Source: an uncultured Oscillospiraceae bacterium
Lineage (GTDB): Bacteria; Bacillota; Clostridia; Oscillospirales; Oscillospiraceae
Length of the DNA: 30,192 bases
Direction: 5' to 3'
Assembly: GCA_910587785.1 (NCBI GenBank)
Contig: CAJUOA010000029.1
Span: 1 to 30,192 of the forward strand
Positions 16,380 through 24,141 of this stretch are shown in pieces. Made by a program: the position numbers and the translations under genes. The notes below the pieces were generated by a model, which saw only the letters and a list, made by a program, of their open reading frames with translations, searched no databases and was not told the DNA's origin. The number at the start of each line of letters is the position of its first letter. Position 1 is the stretch's first letter.

Positions 16380-17024
16380 CTACCCCCTCAGCTCCGCGAT
16401 CCGGGCGGGGATGTCCTCCGCGCCGTAGACCGCGCTCCCCGCCACCAGCACATTGGCCCCGGCCTCCACAGCCGGGGGAGCGGTCCGGGGGCCGATGCCG
16501 CCGTCCACCTCCAGCTCGCAGTCCAGCCCCCGCCCGCCGATCCAGCCCCGGAGGGTGCGGACCTTCTCCAGCATGTCCTCCATGAAAGACTGCCCGCCGA
16601 AACCCGGCTCCACGGTCATCACCAGCACCATGGCGCACTGGTCCAGGAAGGGCAGGGCCGCCTCCGCGGGGGTCTTGGGCTTGAGCACTACGCCCGCCCG
16701 TTTGCCCAGGGCCCGGACCCGCTCCAGGGCGAGGCGGGTGTTCTCCTCCGTGTCCGCCTCCACATGGACGGTGACGATATCCGCCCCCGCCTTGCAGAAG
16801 TCCTCCACATAGCGCACCGGGCGGTCGATCATCAGGTGGACATCCAAAGGCAGGGCCGTGACAGCCCGGATGGACTTCACTACCGGGACGCCGATGGTGA
16901 TGTTGGGCACGAACAGGCCGTCCATCACGTCCACATGGAGGTAGTCGGCGCTGGAGACCCGGCTGATATCCCGCTCCAGATTTGCAAAATCTGCGGCAAG
17001 GATGGATGGGGAAATCTTGATCAT
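16380..17024 (-). CDS. rpe: Ribulose-phosphate 3-epimerase
   Basis: A 214-residue TIM-barrel enzyme interconverting ribulose 5-phosphate and xylulose 5-phosphate in the pentose phosphate pathway. ISPSILAADFANLE opens the barrel; metal ligands are His30 and Asp32 (HVDVMDG), His63 (DVHLMI) and Asp174 (EVDGGI); TVEPGFGGQSF is the phosphate-loop signature. Start 17024 follows GTGAGG. It is the first gene of the rpe-recR pair, an unusual partner for rpe, which in Firmicutes typically sits with prpC-prkC-rsgA. Confidence 0.96.
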   Translation of the reverse strand: MIKISPSILAADFANLERDISRVSSADYLHVDVMDGLFVPNITIGVPVVKSIRAVTALPLDVHLMIDRPVRYVEDFCKAGADIVTVHVEADTEENTRLALERVRALGKRAGVVLKPKTPAEAALPFLDQCAMVLVMTVEPGFGGQSFMEDMLEKVRTLRGWIGGRGLDCELEVDGGIGPRTAPPAVEAGANVLVAGSAVYGAEDIPARIAELRG

Positions 17025-17241
17025 GGCGAAACCTCACTTTTCTCTCGTTTTTCCCCGGAAACGGGACGGACAGGTCCGCCCCTCCGTTCCGGGACAAAGC
17101 ACCCCGGGGCGGGCAGTGTCATAGGATACCGTGAGCGGCGAAGCGTCCGCGCCTGCCCCAGTCCCACGGAGCGGATGCGCCGCATTACAGGCGTCCGGCG
17201 GGACGCCAAGCCCGCGCCGGAAGGCGGCGGCTTATATGCAG

Positions 17242-17273
17242 GCCTTCAGGCTCCCTCCAGGGAGCCTGAAGGC
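17242..17273. repeat. Strong hairpin after the tail-anchored protein gene
   Basis: A perfect 14-bp stem (17242-17255 with 17260-17273, arm GCCTTCAGGCTCCC) with tetraloop TCCA, seven bases beyond the minus-strand stop at 17281. No T run follows on either strand. The rest of 17025-17280 contains no gene I can support. Confidence 0.7.
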
Positions 17274-17280
17274 GCGTTCG

Positions 17281-18330
17281 TCACCCCTGCTGGTCCCCGG
17301 CCTCCTGGGGCAGGATGGGGTCCCCCCGCTTCCGGGCGATGGCCTCGGCGGCCAGAGCCAGAGCGAACACCGCCAGGGCCGCGGCCAGCAGGACCGGGGC
17401 CGTATAGGCGGGGGCCTCCCGGCCCGGGAGCAGGTGGTCCGCCAAAGCCTGCACCCCCGCCATAAAGCCCGCGTAGTCCCTCGGGCCCTTGCCGGGGGCG
17501 AAGGCGGCCTCCACCTCCGCGGCCTCCGTCAGGCGCAGAGAGACGTCCTCCCCCAGCTGCACCAGGGCCTCGCCGGTGTTGCGGTAGTAGTAGAGGATGA
17601 TGCCGTCGGGGTAGAAGGCGGGCGTCCAGCTGTAGGTGTTGTAGGCGTCAAACTCCGCCCGGGCGTTCTCCCGGGGCTCCTGGTTGTTTTCCGTGCTCTC
17701 GTAGAAAACGAGGACCGGGCCGTCGAAGACCTTCCGCAGGGGCTCCAGGGCTTTCTCCAGCCGGCTGTAGACGCTCCCGTCATCGACATTGGTGAGAAGC
17801 AGGCTCCTGTGTCCCCCAAGGGCCTGCTGCAGGGCGTCCAGGGCGTGGACCATGCGGAAGTAGCTGTCGGTCTCCTTGGGGTCCCGGAGGACCTTCTCCA
17901 CAGAGGACGTGTCGCAGCTCTCCGCTACGGCGCCCCCCACATGGACCAAGGCGGAATTGCTCTCCTGGTCGTAGAGGAGGCAGACCGCCTTCTCTCCCAG
18001 GGCCCCGGGGTACCCGGCAAGGAAACGGTCCCGGTACGCCTCAAAGGATTCGGCGGCGGGCTCCATATGGGCGGGGGAGGTCATACAGCCAACATATACG
18101 TCACACCCGCAGGCCCGGGAGAAGGCCCGGAGCCGCAGGGCAAAATGCCCCTTCTGGTCCAGGGTGTCATAGCCCAGCTGTCCGACATAGCGGGAGGGGG
18201 AGAGGAACTGGCTGTCGCTGTCCAGGACGACAGTCCTGTCCTCGCCGCCGTCCCGTGAGGCTGAGGCCTTCGCGCCGGGGAGGCTCAGCAGGACCGCCAG
18301 CACCGCGAGGAGGGCGAGTATTCGTTTCAT
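17281..18330 (-). CDS. Secreted, C-terminally membrane-anchored protein (TPM-like)
   Basis: A 349-residue protein with an N-terminal signal peptide (about 1-22, LLAVLAVLLSLPGAKASA) and one C-terminal membrane helix (PVLLAAALAVFALALAAEAI) followed by positive residues. The extracytoplasmic domain begins with DSDSQFLSPSRYVGQLGYDT and contains FLAGYPGALGEKAVCLLYD and ALVHVGGAVAESC; this layout resembles TPM (TLP18.3/Psb32/MOLO-1) proteins, but I make that assignment only tentatively. The second half is unrecognised. Start 18330 is chosen over upstream in-frame ATGs because AAAGGAG precedes it and the signal peptide begins there. Confidence 0.7.
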   Translation of the reverse strand: MKRILALLAVLAVLLSLPGAKASASRDGGEDRTVVLDSDSQFLSPSRYVGQLGYDTLDQKGHFALRLRAFSRACGCDVYVGCMTSPAHMEPAAESFEAYRDRFLAGYPGALGEKAVCLLYDQESNSALVHVGGAVAESCDTSSVEKVLRDPKETDSYFRMVHALDALQQALGGHRSLLLTNVDDGSVYSRLEKALEPLRKVFDGPVLVFYESTENNQEPRENARAEFDAYNTYSWTPAFYPDGIILYYYRNTGEALVQLGEDVSLRLTEAAEVEAAFAPGKGPRDYAGFMAGVQALADHLLPGREAPAYTAPVLLAAALAVFALALAAEAIARKRGDPILPQEAGDQQG

Positions 18331-18379
18331 TAAGAGTGCTCCTTTCCGGACAGTAGGATGTATTGCGCGGTTTTGAGAT

Positions 18380-18408
18380 AGTATAGCACAAAACCCGCGG
18401 GGCGGCAA
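18380..18408 (-). promoter_or_regulatory. Promoter of the tail-anchored protein gene
   Basis: On the minus strand TTGCCG (18408-18403), 17 bases, TATACT (18385-18380), 50 bases before the start. Confidence 0.55.
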
Positions 18409-18464
18409 TGCCCCAAATGAAAGTCGCGGGGAAATCGGGCGGGTGGCCGCGCCTGGGGTGCGGA

Positions 18465-18501
18465 AGAAGGAGCCCCTGCCAAGGCGGCAGGGGCTCCTTC
18501 T
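18465..18501. repeat. Perfect 16-bp hairpin between divergent units
   Basis: Arms 18465-18480 and 18486-18501 pair completely (AGAAGGAGCCCCTGCC and its complement) around AAGGC. It lies between the divergent promoters at 18380-18408 and 18537-18566. Only TCT follows on the plus strand, so termination activity is doubtful. Confidence 0.65.
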
Positions 18502-18536
18502 CTGTGGGAAATCGTTTTGATGCCGCAAAAGCGGCA

Positions 18537-18566
18537 CTTACAGATGGCGCCGAGATCTGGTAGAAT
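18537..18566 (+). promoter_or_regulatory. Extended -10 promoter of the small-peptide unit
   Basis: TAGAAT at 18561-18566 is preceded by TGG (extended -10); CTTACA at 18537-18542 lies 18 bases upstream as a weak -35. Confidence 0.5.
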
Positions 18567-18616
18567 ATCCCTGCCGTCCGCACGCCGTCCCTGTAATGGG
18601 AAGGAGGCAAATGCCC

Positions 18617-18715
18617 ATGGCGGATTTCGTCCGGAATGGTATCTTGACTGTCGGAGCAGGTGTAACCGTTCACTACATCTGCAAGTGGCTTGACAGGCTC
18701 GGACGCGGGCGGTAA
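18617..18715 (+). CDS. Small hydrophobic peptide (32 residues)
   Basis: The peptide begins MADFVRNGILTVGAGVTVHY and ends ICKWLDRLGRGR: a short hydrophobic segment (about 8-22), then a basic tail. AAGGAGG at 18601-18607 is nine bases before ATG 18617; an ATG at 18611 (34 residues) is in frame but only three bases away from it. It has its own promoter and an intrinsic terminator, and nothing else is in the unit. Short hydrophobic peptides with a VHYICKWLD-type end are, from memory, frequent in gut Clostridia; type I toxin-like or membrane-associated function is possible but unproven. Confidence 0.6.
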   Translation: MADFVRNGILTVGAGVTVHYICKWLDRLGRGR

Positions 18716-18731
18716 GCACATCATAGCAAGG

Positions 18732-18770
18732 GGAGCCCCGAGGAGATCACACCTCCTCGGGGCTCCTTTT
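18732..18770 (+). terminator. Terminator of the small-peptide unit
   Basis: A perfect 14-bp stem (18732-18745 with 18753-18766, arm GGAGCCCCGAGGAG), seven-base loop ATCACAC, then TTTT. It begins 17 bases after the peptide stop. Confidence 0.9.
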
Positions 18771-18875
18771 CCCATGACGGATTTGTCCAAAATTTCTGGG
18801 GGCACTTTATAGTATACCACGCCCCCTGAAAAAATGCAAGCGCAAAATTTCCCCGAAGCGCTCCCCGAAGCGCTC

Positions 18876-20801
18876 TCAAAAATCCACGCTGGGGAACAGC
18901 TCCCGGTCCGTGTGGGGCAGAAAGCAAGCGGCCACAAAGGCGTCCATATACCCCGGCTCGTTGCTCAGCTCCAGGTAGGTCATGGACCGGCTGAGCTCGA
19001 AGACCTTCTCCCGGGCCTGGGAGCTCAGGAGCATGGCATAGGCCCCGGCCTGGGAGGAGTTGCCGATGTAGTGGAAGTTCTCCAGGGGGATGTCGGGGAA
19101 CATGCCGATGGTGACGGCGTTTCGCATATTGATGCCGCTGCCGATGCCCCCGGCCACATAGACCCGCTCGATGACCGAGGCGTCGAAGCCCAGGGAGGAG
19201 AGCATGGTCTCCGTGGCGGAGAAGATGGCCCCCTTGGCCCGGATAAAGTTGTCGATATCCACCTCGTTGAGGACCACATCTTTCACGCCGCCGGTGTCCT
19301 TCTGCCACGCTAAGACATAGGACCCCATACCGTGCTCGTCCCGGAGGATACGGGGGCCCTCCCGGACGATCTTGCCCTTGCCGTCGATGATCCCGCAGCG
19401 GAAGAGCTCCGCGATGATGTCGATGATGCCGCTGCCGCAGATGCCCGCCGGGGGCACGTCCCCCACCACGGTCATGGCGGGCTCCATGGTGTCCTTGTCG
19501 ATGGTGCAGGCCTCGATGGCCCCGTCGGTGGCCCGCATCCCGCAGGAGATGTCCCCGCCCTCGAAGGCGGGCCCGGCGGAGCAGGCACAGCTCATGAGGA
19601 ACTCGCTGTTGCCGAAGACCAGCTCCCCGTTGGTGCCCAGGTCGATGAAGAGGCTCATCTCCGGGCTGTTCCAGATCATGGACACCAGCGCCCCGGCGGT
19701 GATGTCCCCGCCTACATAGCTGCCGATATTGGGGGCGACGATCAGCTCGGCCATGGGGTTGAGCTTCAGGCCGATGTCCCGGGCGTAGAGGTCCCCGGCC
19801 CGGAAGAAGCTGGGCACGAAGGGCTCCATGCGGATGGGGTCGGCGTGGAGGCCCAGGAGCAGGTGGTTCATGGTGGTGTTCCCGGCCAGGACCATGCGGT
19901 AGACCCGGCGGGGGTCGATGCCGGAGGCGCGGTACATGGAGGAGAGCATGGGGATGATGGACTCCTTGACCACCGCGTCCTGGAGGCGGCGGCGTCCGCC
20001 CTCCTTACCGGACTCGATGATGCGGTTGATGACGTCCGCGCCGTAGCGGATCTGCCCGTTGCCGCCGCTGGCCTTGGCGAGAATTTTCCCGGTCTCCAGG
20101 TCCACCAGCACACCGGCCAGGGAGGTGGTGCCCAGGTCCAGGGCGAAGCCCGCCAGGGGCGCGGCGCTGTCCTGGGGGAGCACATCCCGGATGAGGACGC
20201 GGTCCTGGTCCCGGGAGATGACGCACTTGACGGAAAAGGCGCTGTCCCGAAGGACCCGGCTCAGGTCCCGCAGGACGCTGTAGGGCAGGATGATGCGGCT
20301 CTCGTCCACCCCGGCAGCGGCCTCAATGGCCCGCAGGAGGCGCTCGTTGTCGGGCATGGTGTCATCCAGGGTGGGCTCGCTGAGGGTGAGGGGCAGGAAG
20401 TGCAAGTCACTGCCGAAGGCGACGCCCGCCGCCTCCAGCTGGGCGCGCAGATCCTCAAAGATGGCGATCTCCTCCGGGGAGGAGAGGTCCGCCATCTTCA
20501 TGCGGCTCCGGTAGGCGCTGGCGATATCGGGGACCTCGATCTCCGCGTCGCCCACCACGGAGGCCAGGCAGGCCAGACGCCACCCGGCGGCGTACTCCTC
20601 CTCGGAGATGTGGCGGTTGATGGGGGCGTCCAGGGCCCCGGAGGCCAGGCGCACCCGGCACTTGCCGCACACGCCGTTGCCGGAACAGGGGGCGTCGATG
20701 GCCACGTTGGCCTTCCGGGCCACGTCCAGGAGCTTTTCTCCGGGGTTGGCGTCGATGGATACGCTCTCGCCGCTCTCAAAGCGGAAGGTGATGGTAAACA
20801 T
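18876..20801 (-). CDS. RACo-like corrinoid activation protein (2Fe-2S + ASKHA ATPase, DUF4445)
   Basis: A 641-residue cytoplasmic protein. Residues 1-95 are a plant-type [2Fe-2S] ferredoxin domain with Cys39, Cys45, Cys48 and Cys78 (C-x5-C-x2-C-x29-C). A linker and middle domain follow, then an ASKHA ATPase core opening with FALDLGTTSLAGVLVDL (Asp222) and continuing with MVLAGNTTMNHLLLG, SLFIDLGTNGELV, CSAGPAFEGG and VYVAGGIGSGI. The family reactivates the cobalt of corrinoid methyltransferase proteins by ATP-driven reduction from Co(II) to Co(I). No corrinoid protein or methyltransferase gene is adjacent, so its client is elsewhere. Start follows AAAGGAACC; monocistronic. Confidence 0.93.
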   Translation of the reverse strand: MFTITFRFESGESVSIDANPGEKLLDVARKANVAIDAPCSGNGVCGKCRVRLASGALDAPINRHISEEEYAAGWRLACLASVVGDAEIEVPDIASAYRSRMKMADLSSPEEIAIFEDLRAQLEAAGVAFGSDLHFLPLTLSEPTLDDTMPDNERLLRAIEAAAGVDESRIILPYSVLRDLSRVLRDSAFSVKCVISRDQDRVLIRDVLPQDSAAPLAGFALDLGTTSLAGVLVDLETGKILAKASGGNGQIRYGADVINRIIESGKEGGRRRLQDAVVKESIIPMLSSMYRASGIDPRRVYRMVLAGNTTMNHLLLGLHADPIRMEPFVPSFFRAGDLYARDIGLKLNPMAELIVAPNIGSYVGGDITAGALVSMIWNSPEMSLFIDLGTNGELVFGNSEFLMSCACSAGPAFEGGDISCGMRATDGAIEACTIDKDTMEPAMTVVGDVPPAGICGSGIIDIIAELFRCGIIDGKGKIVREGPRILRDEHGMGSYVLAWQKDTGGVKDVVLNEVDIDNFIRAKGAIFSATETMLSSLGFDASVIERVYVAGGIGSGINMRNAVTIGMFPDIPLENFHYIGNSSQAGAYAMLLSSQAREKVFELSRSMTYLELSNEPGYMDAFVAACFLPHTDRELFPSVDF

Positions 20802-20844
20802 AGGCGGTTCCTTTCCAGATCAGGATTTCGGCTCTGCTCCCCCC

Positions 20845-20873
20845 AGTATAGCCAAACCGGACCGGCTTGTCAA
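20845..20873 (-). promoter_or_regulatory. Promoter of the RACo-like gene
   Basis: On the minus strand a perfect TTGACA (20873-20868), 17 bases, TATACT (20850-20845). A second TTGACA lies 12 bases farther upstream. Confidence 0.8.
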
Positions 20874-20987
20874 GGATTTGTCAATATCTCCGCGAACAGC
20901 GGGCTGCAGGCGCGCGAACGCAGGGACCACCGTTTCCGGCGGCCCCTGCGGCCGTTTCTCCGGTCATGGCGGGAGCGGCGGGCCGCC

Positions 20988-21653
20988 CTACTTCGCAAAC
21001 GCCGGGGCCTTCACCTCGTTCCCGGCAAAGGTGTTGGGGCCGGGGTTGGAGAGGGAAAAATAGGCTTTCGCGGCCTTTGTGGTGCCGAAGTCCTGGTTGG
21101 ACCCGCTGTCCTGGACCTCGTTGAAGGCGTCCCGGAACATCTGGTTGTGGGCCTCCTCCCGGTTGAGGAGGAAGTCGATGGTCTCCCGCACCCGCTTGTC
21201 CTCGATCTGCCGGTACAGGTACTCGTAGACCACCTTGGCCCGCTGTTCGGAGGCGATGTTGCTGAGAAGGTCCGCGCACAGGTCCCCGGTCACCGTCACA
21301 TAGTCGGCGGTCCAGGAGTACCCGGAGGCGTTGATGAGCCCGGGGTTCAGCCCCAGGAGCACATGGGTCTCGATCTCCCCGGCCTCCACCTTCCGGGCCT
21401 CCAGGTGGTCGCCGTTGAGGAGGCTGATGGTCTGGGCTACCATCTCCATGTGGCTGAGCTCCTCGGCGGCGATGTCCAGGAAGAGATCCTTGATCCGCCC
21501 GTCCCGGATGCGGAAGCTTTGGGACAGGTACTGCATGGCGGCCTTCAGCTCGCCGTTGCCGCCGCCCAGCTGCTCCTGGAGCAGGGCCGCGTACTGGGGA
21601 TTGGGCCGCTCCACGCCTACCGGGTGGAATAACTGCTTTTCATGATGGAACAT
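20988..21653 (-). CDS. Manganese catalase family protein
   Basis: A 221-residue ferritin-fold protein of the dimanganese catalase / CotJC family, which dismutates hydrogen peroxide. Metal-binding helices are visible as LKAAMQYLSQSF, DIAAEELSHMEMVAQTI (Glu and ExxH), IASEQRAKVVYEYL and FLLNREEAHNQMFRDAF (Glu..ExxH). It is shorter than classical Mn-catalases (about 270) and longer than CotJC (about 190), with a C-terminal tail after the four-helix core. The ATG at 21653 is preferred to 21659 because AAAGGAG is eight bases upstream of it. It lies downstream of nothing obvious on its strand; role in oxygen tolerance is inferred. Confidence 0.92.
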   Translation of the reverse strand: MFHHEKQLFHPVGVERPNPQYAALLQEQLGGGNGELKAAMQYLSQSFRIRDGRIKDLFLDIAAEELSHMEMVAQTISLLNGDHLEARKVEAGEIETHVLLGLNPGLINASGYSWTADYVTVTGDLCADLLSNIASEQRAKVVYEYLYRQIEDKRVRETIDFLLNREEAHNQMFRDAFNEVQDSGSNQDFGTTKAAKAYFSLSNPGPNTFAGNEVKAPAFAK

Positions 21654-21759
21654 AGTCATGGCTCCTTTCAAATTGCTGTTCCCAGTTTCCCACGCTCCGC
21701 GGAAACTATGTGCACTCCGGCACGACTGGAGTTTTTTGTCGCTTTCTACAAAATTTGCA

Positions 21760-21788
21760 TTGTCATCCCGGAGAAGCTATGGTATAAT
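21760..21788 (+). promoter_or_regulatory. Promoter of the beta-CASP RNase gene
   Basis: TTGTCA (21760-21765), 17 bases, perfect TATAAT (21783-21788) with a TGG extension. It is 33 bases before the start codon and probably serves the genes up to rlmD. Confidence 0.85.
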
Positions 21789-21821
21789 CCTATTATCAGA
21801 GAATGAGGAGGGCTATCCCAT

Positions 21822-23408
21822 ATGAAACTTAGTTTTTACGGCGCAGACTATTGCGTCACCGGAAGCTGCCACTGTCTGGAGGTCAACGGAAAGCGCATCC
21901 TGGTGGACTGCGGCCTCCAGCAGGGCCGGGATGAGGTGGACCGGCAGGAGCTGCCCTTCGCTCCCAATACCATCGACTATGTCCTGGTCACCCACGCCCA
22001 CATCGACCACACGGGCCGCCTGCCCCTGCTGGTGCGGCAGGGGTTCAAGGGGGAGATTTGGACCACCCGCCTGACCGCCAACCTCATGGAGATCATGCTG
22101 GTGGACAGCGCCCACATCCAGCAGTCCGACGCGGAGTACCTCAACCGCAAGAACCAGCGGGCGGGCCGCCCCTTCGTGGAGCCCCTCTACACCGTGGAGG
22201 ACGCCGAGCGGGTCCGGGGCTACGTCCACACCCGCAGGTACGGCGAGCCCTTTACCCTCTGCGAGGGGGTGGAAGTCACCTTCACCGACGCCGGGCACCT
22301 TCTGGGCTCGTCCAGCATCACTGTGGACGCCACGGAGAACGGCGTGACGAAGACCATCGTCTTCTCCGGCGACATCGGCAACCTCAACCAGCCCATCATC
22401 CGGGACCCGGTGCTCCTGAAAAAGGGGGACTACGTGGTCATGGAATCCACCTACGGCGACCGGGACCATGTGGAGGTCTGGAGCTACACCGCGGAGCTGG
22501 CCAAAGTCATCGACCAGACCCTGGGCCGGGGGGGCAACGTGGTCATCCCCGCCTTCGCTGTGGGCCGCACCCAGGAGCTCCTCTACTTCCTGCGCCGCAT
22601 CAAGCAGGAGCATCTGGTCCGCTCGGTGCGGGACTTCCCCGTGTACATCGACTCCCCCCTCGCCACCAGGGCCACCACCATCTTCTGCGGCGACCTCAAG
22701 GACTATCTGGACGACGAGGCCCTGGAGCTGGTGAAGGGCGGGGCGGATATGTTCTCCTTCCCCGGCCTGCACATGACCGAGAGCCTGGAGGAGTCGAAGA
22801 TGCTCAACACCGACAAGACCCCCAAGGTGATCATCTCCGCCTCCGGTATGTGCGACGCGGGCCGTGTCCGCCACCACCTGAAGTACAACCTCTGGCGGGA
22901 GGAGAGCACCGTCGTCTTCGTGGGCTTCCAGGCCCCGGGCACTCTGGGCCGCTCCCTGCTGGAGGGCGCGGAGTGCGTGAAGCTCTTCGGCGAGGAGGTG
23001 GCCGTCAAGGCCCAGATTGTCAACTTCAAGGGCCTCTCCAGCCACGCCGACCGCAACCATCTCCTGGAGTGGGCCCAGTCCTTTGAGAACCCCGCCCACT
23101 TCTTCATCGTCCACGGCGACCGGGAGGTGGCCCCCTACTTTGCCGACAGCCTCAAGCACCTGGGGCTCAGCGCCCACGCGCCCCAGTATACCGAGGTCTA
23201 CGACCTTATTGAGAACCGCCTGGTGGAGAGCGGCTACCTGCCCGAGCGCAAGCAGTTCGGCGTCAAGATCTCCGCCGCTTACGAGCGCCTCTCCGGCGTG
23301 GGCAAGCTGCTCCAGGAGGTCATCCTCCGCAGCAAGGGCCGCGCCAACAAGGACCTCGCCCGCTTCGCCGATCAGCTCAAGCAGCTCATCGACAAGTGGG
23401 AGGAGTGA
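21822..23408 (+). CDS. MBL-fold beta-CASP ribonuclease
   Basis: A 528-residue metallo-beta-lactamase/beta-CASP RNA-processing enzyme. VTHAHIDHTG at 57-65 carries the HxHxDH zinc ligands (His58, His60, Asp62, His63); TDAGHLLGSSS gives the next ligand, FSGDIGN the following one; MESTYGDRDH is motif-like. The beta-CASP insert (about 205-380) has GNVVIPAFAVGRTQELLYFL and SASGMCDAGRVRHHL; the C-terminal RMMBL motif is KGLSSHADRNHLLEW. The family resembles YSH1/CPSF73-type bacterial RNases distinct from RNase J. AGGAGGGC precedes the start. Confidence 0.94.
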   Translation: MKLSFYGADYCVTGSCHCLEVNGKRILVDCGLQQGRDEVDRQELPFAPNTIDYVLVTHAHIDHTGRLPLLVRQGFKGEIWTTRLTANLMEIMLVDSAHIQQSDAEYLNRKNQRAGRPFVEPLYTVEDAERVRGYVHTRRYGEPFTLCEGVEVTFTDAGHLLGSSSITVDATENGVTKTIVFSGDIGNLNQPIIRDPVLLKKGDYVVMESTYGDRDHVEVWSYTAELAKVIDQTLGRGGNVVIPAFAVGRTQELLYFLRRIKQEHLVRSVRDFPVYIDSPLATRATTIFCGDLKDYLDDEALELVKGGADMFSFPGLHMTESLEESKMLNTDKTPKVIISASGMCDAGRVRHHLKYNLWREESTVVFVGFQAPGTLGRSLLEGAECVKLFGEEVAVKAQIVNFKGLSSHADRNHLLEWAQSFENPAHFFIVHGDREVAPYFADSLKHLGLSAHAPQYTEVYDLIENRLVESGYLPERKQFGVKISAAYERLSGVGKLLQEVILRSKGRANKDLARFADQLKQLIDKWEE

Positions 23409-23409
23409 T

Positions 23410-23486
23410 CTTCTTCTCTTCTTTGTGTACAAAGAAGAGAAGAAGCAAGAGAAGAAAAACTTTTTACGGCGAAACGTTGTTTCGCC
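23410..23486 (+). repeat. Two-hairpin element, divergent member of the dispersed family
   Basis: A perfect 17-bp hairpin (23410-23426 with 23429-23445, arm CTTCTTCTCTTCTTTGT) is followed by a 22-base A-rich linker and a second hairpin GGCGAAAC-GTT-GTTTCGCC (23468-23486). The layout and the loop-proximal cores TTTGTG..ACAAA and GAAAC-NNN-GTTTC match the repeats at 7962 and 13908, while the outer stems are unrelated. It occupies nearly the whole spacer between the RNase gene and the next gene. No T run follows, so it is not a simple terminator. Confidence 0.7.
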
Positions 23487-23501
23487 TTATGGGATGGAAC
23501 T

Positions 23502-24137
23502 ATGGACATCGAACGGATTGACAGCTACTCCGACCCCCGGTTCCCCTGGGAGGTCCTCTCCCAGCACGGGGCTTTCCTGGTGGACGGAAAGCCCTGGACC
23601 TTCCGGGTGGTCTCGGACCGGGCCGCAGTCATTACGGCGGAACGGATCACGGAGGAGGGCTTGCAGGAGGCGGTAGAAAATTTCCGCTTCTACGCCGGGC
23701 ACATCACTGAATTCTATGACAAAGGGGGCAGGTGCTTGATGCGCCTGCCCCCGGTGGAGCGCCGGGAGGCGCCCATCGACAGCCTCCAGCCCTCCCAGTT
23801 CTCCGTGGACCGGGAGAAGTGCGCCGCCGTGGGGGAGTTTCTTCACGGCCCGGCGGACCTGGTGATCCCGGTTCTGGAGCTGGACGGCGCTCTGGTGGTC
23901 CTGGACGGCCACACCCGGCTCTACACCGCCTGGCAGAGGGGCATCCGCACCGCCATGGTCTTCTCCTCCGCCCAGGAGCAGGAGCTGCGGGAGACCATCG
24001 GCGGCTTCGTCCAGGAGGCCCGCCGCAGGGGCATTTTTCACGTCTCGGATATGGCCCTTCTCTCCCCACAGGAGCAGGAGGAGCAGTGGCACAGCTGGTG
24101 CGACGCGTACTTTGCCGCACAGGCAGAACAGGAGTGA
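23502..24137 (+). CDS. ParB/Srx-like nuclease-fold protein
   Basis: A 211-residue protein. The N-terminal 80 residues are unrecognised. From about residue 88, APIDSLQPSQFSVDREKCAA, then VIPVLELDGALVVLDGHTRL and YTAWQRGI, resembles the ParB N-terminal/sulfiredoxin-like fold (the VLDGHTRLYTAWQRG motif is close to the (D/E)GxRR/H box). No helix-turn-helix DNA-binding domain is visible. The start ATG at 23502 has no clear Shine-Dalgarno; the two-hairpin element ends 15 bases upstream, so initiation or expression may depend on it. It is followed five bases later by rlmD, in the same direction. Confidence 0.65.
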   Translation: MDIERIDSYSDPRFPWEVLSQHGAFLVDGKPWTFRVVSDRAAVITAERITEEGLQEAVENFRFYAGHITEFYDKGGRCLMRLPPVERREAPIDSLQPSQFSVDREKCAAVGEFLHGPADLVIPVLELDGALVVLDGHTRLYTAWQRGIRTAMVFSSAQEQELRETIGGFVQEARRRGIFHVSDMALLSPQEQEEQWHSWCDAYFAAQAEQE

Positions 24138-24141
24138 CCCC

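Noticed and set aside
15834..17465. Long plus-strand frame across recR and rpe
   Set aside because: It is antisense to two unmistakable enzymes and shows Pro/Gly/His bias without domains.
19332..21632. 766-codon plus-strand frame antisense to the RACo-like and catalase genes
   Set aside because: Spans two opposite-strand genes and their spacer; composition is Val/Asp/Gly/His-biased, typical of antisense frames here.
23410..23445. Considered as an intrinsic terminator of the RNase gene
   Set aside because: The 17-bp stem is followed by GCAAGAG, not a T run, and the second hairpin makes it part of the two-hairpin element instead.
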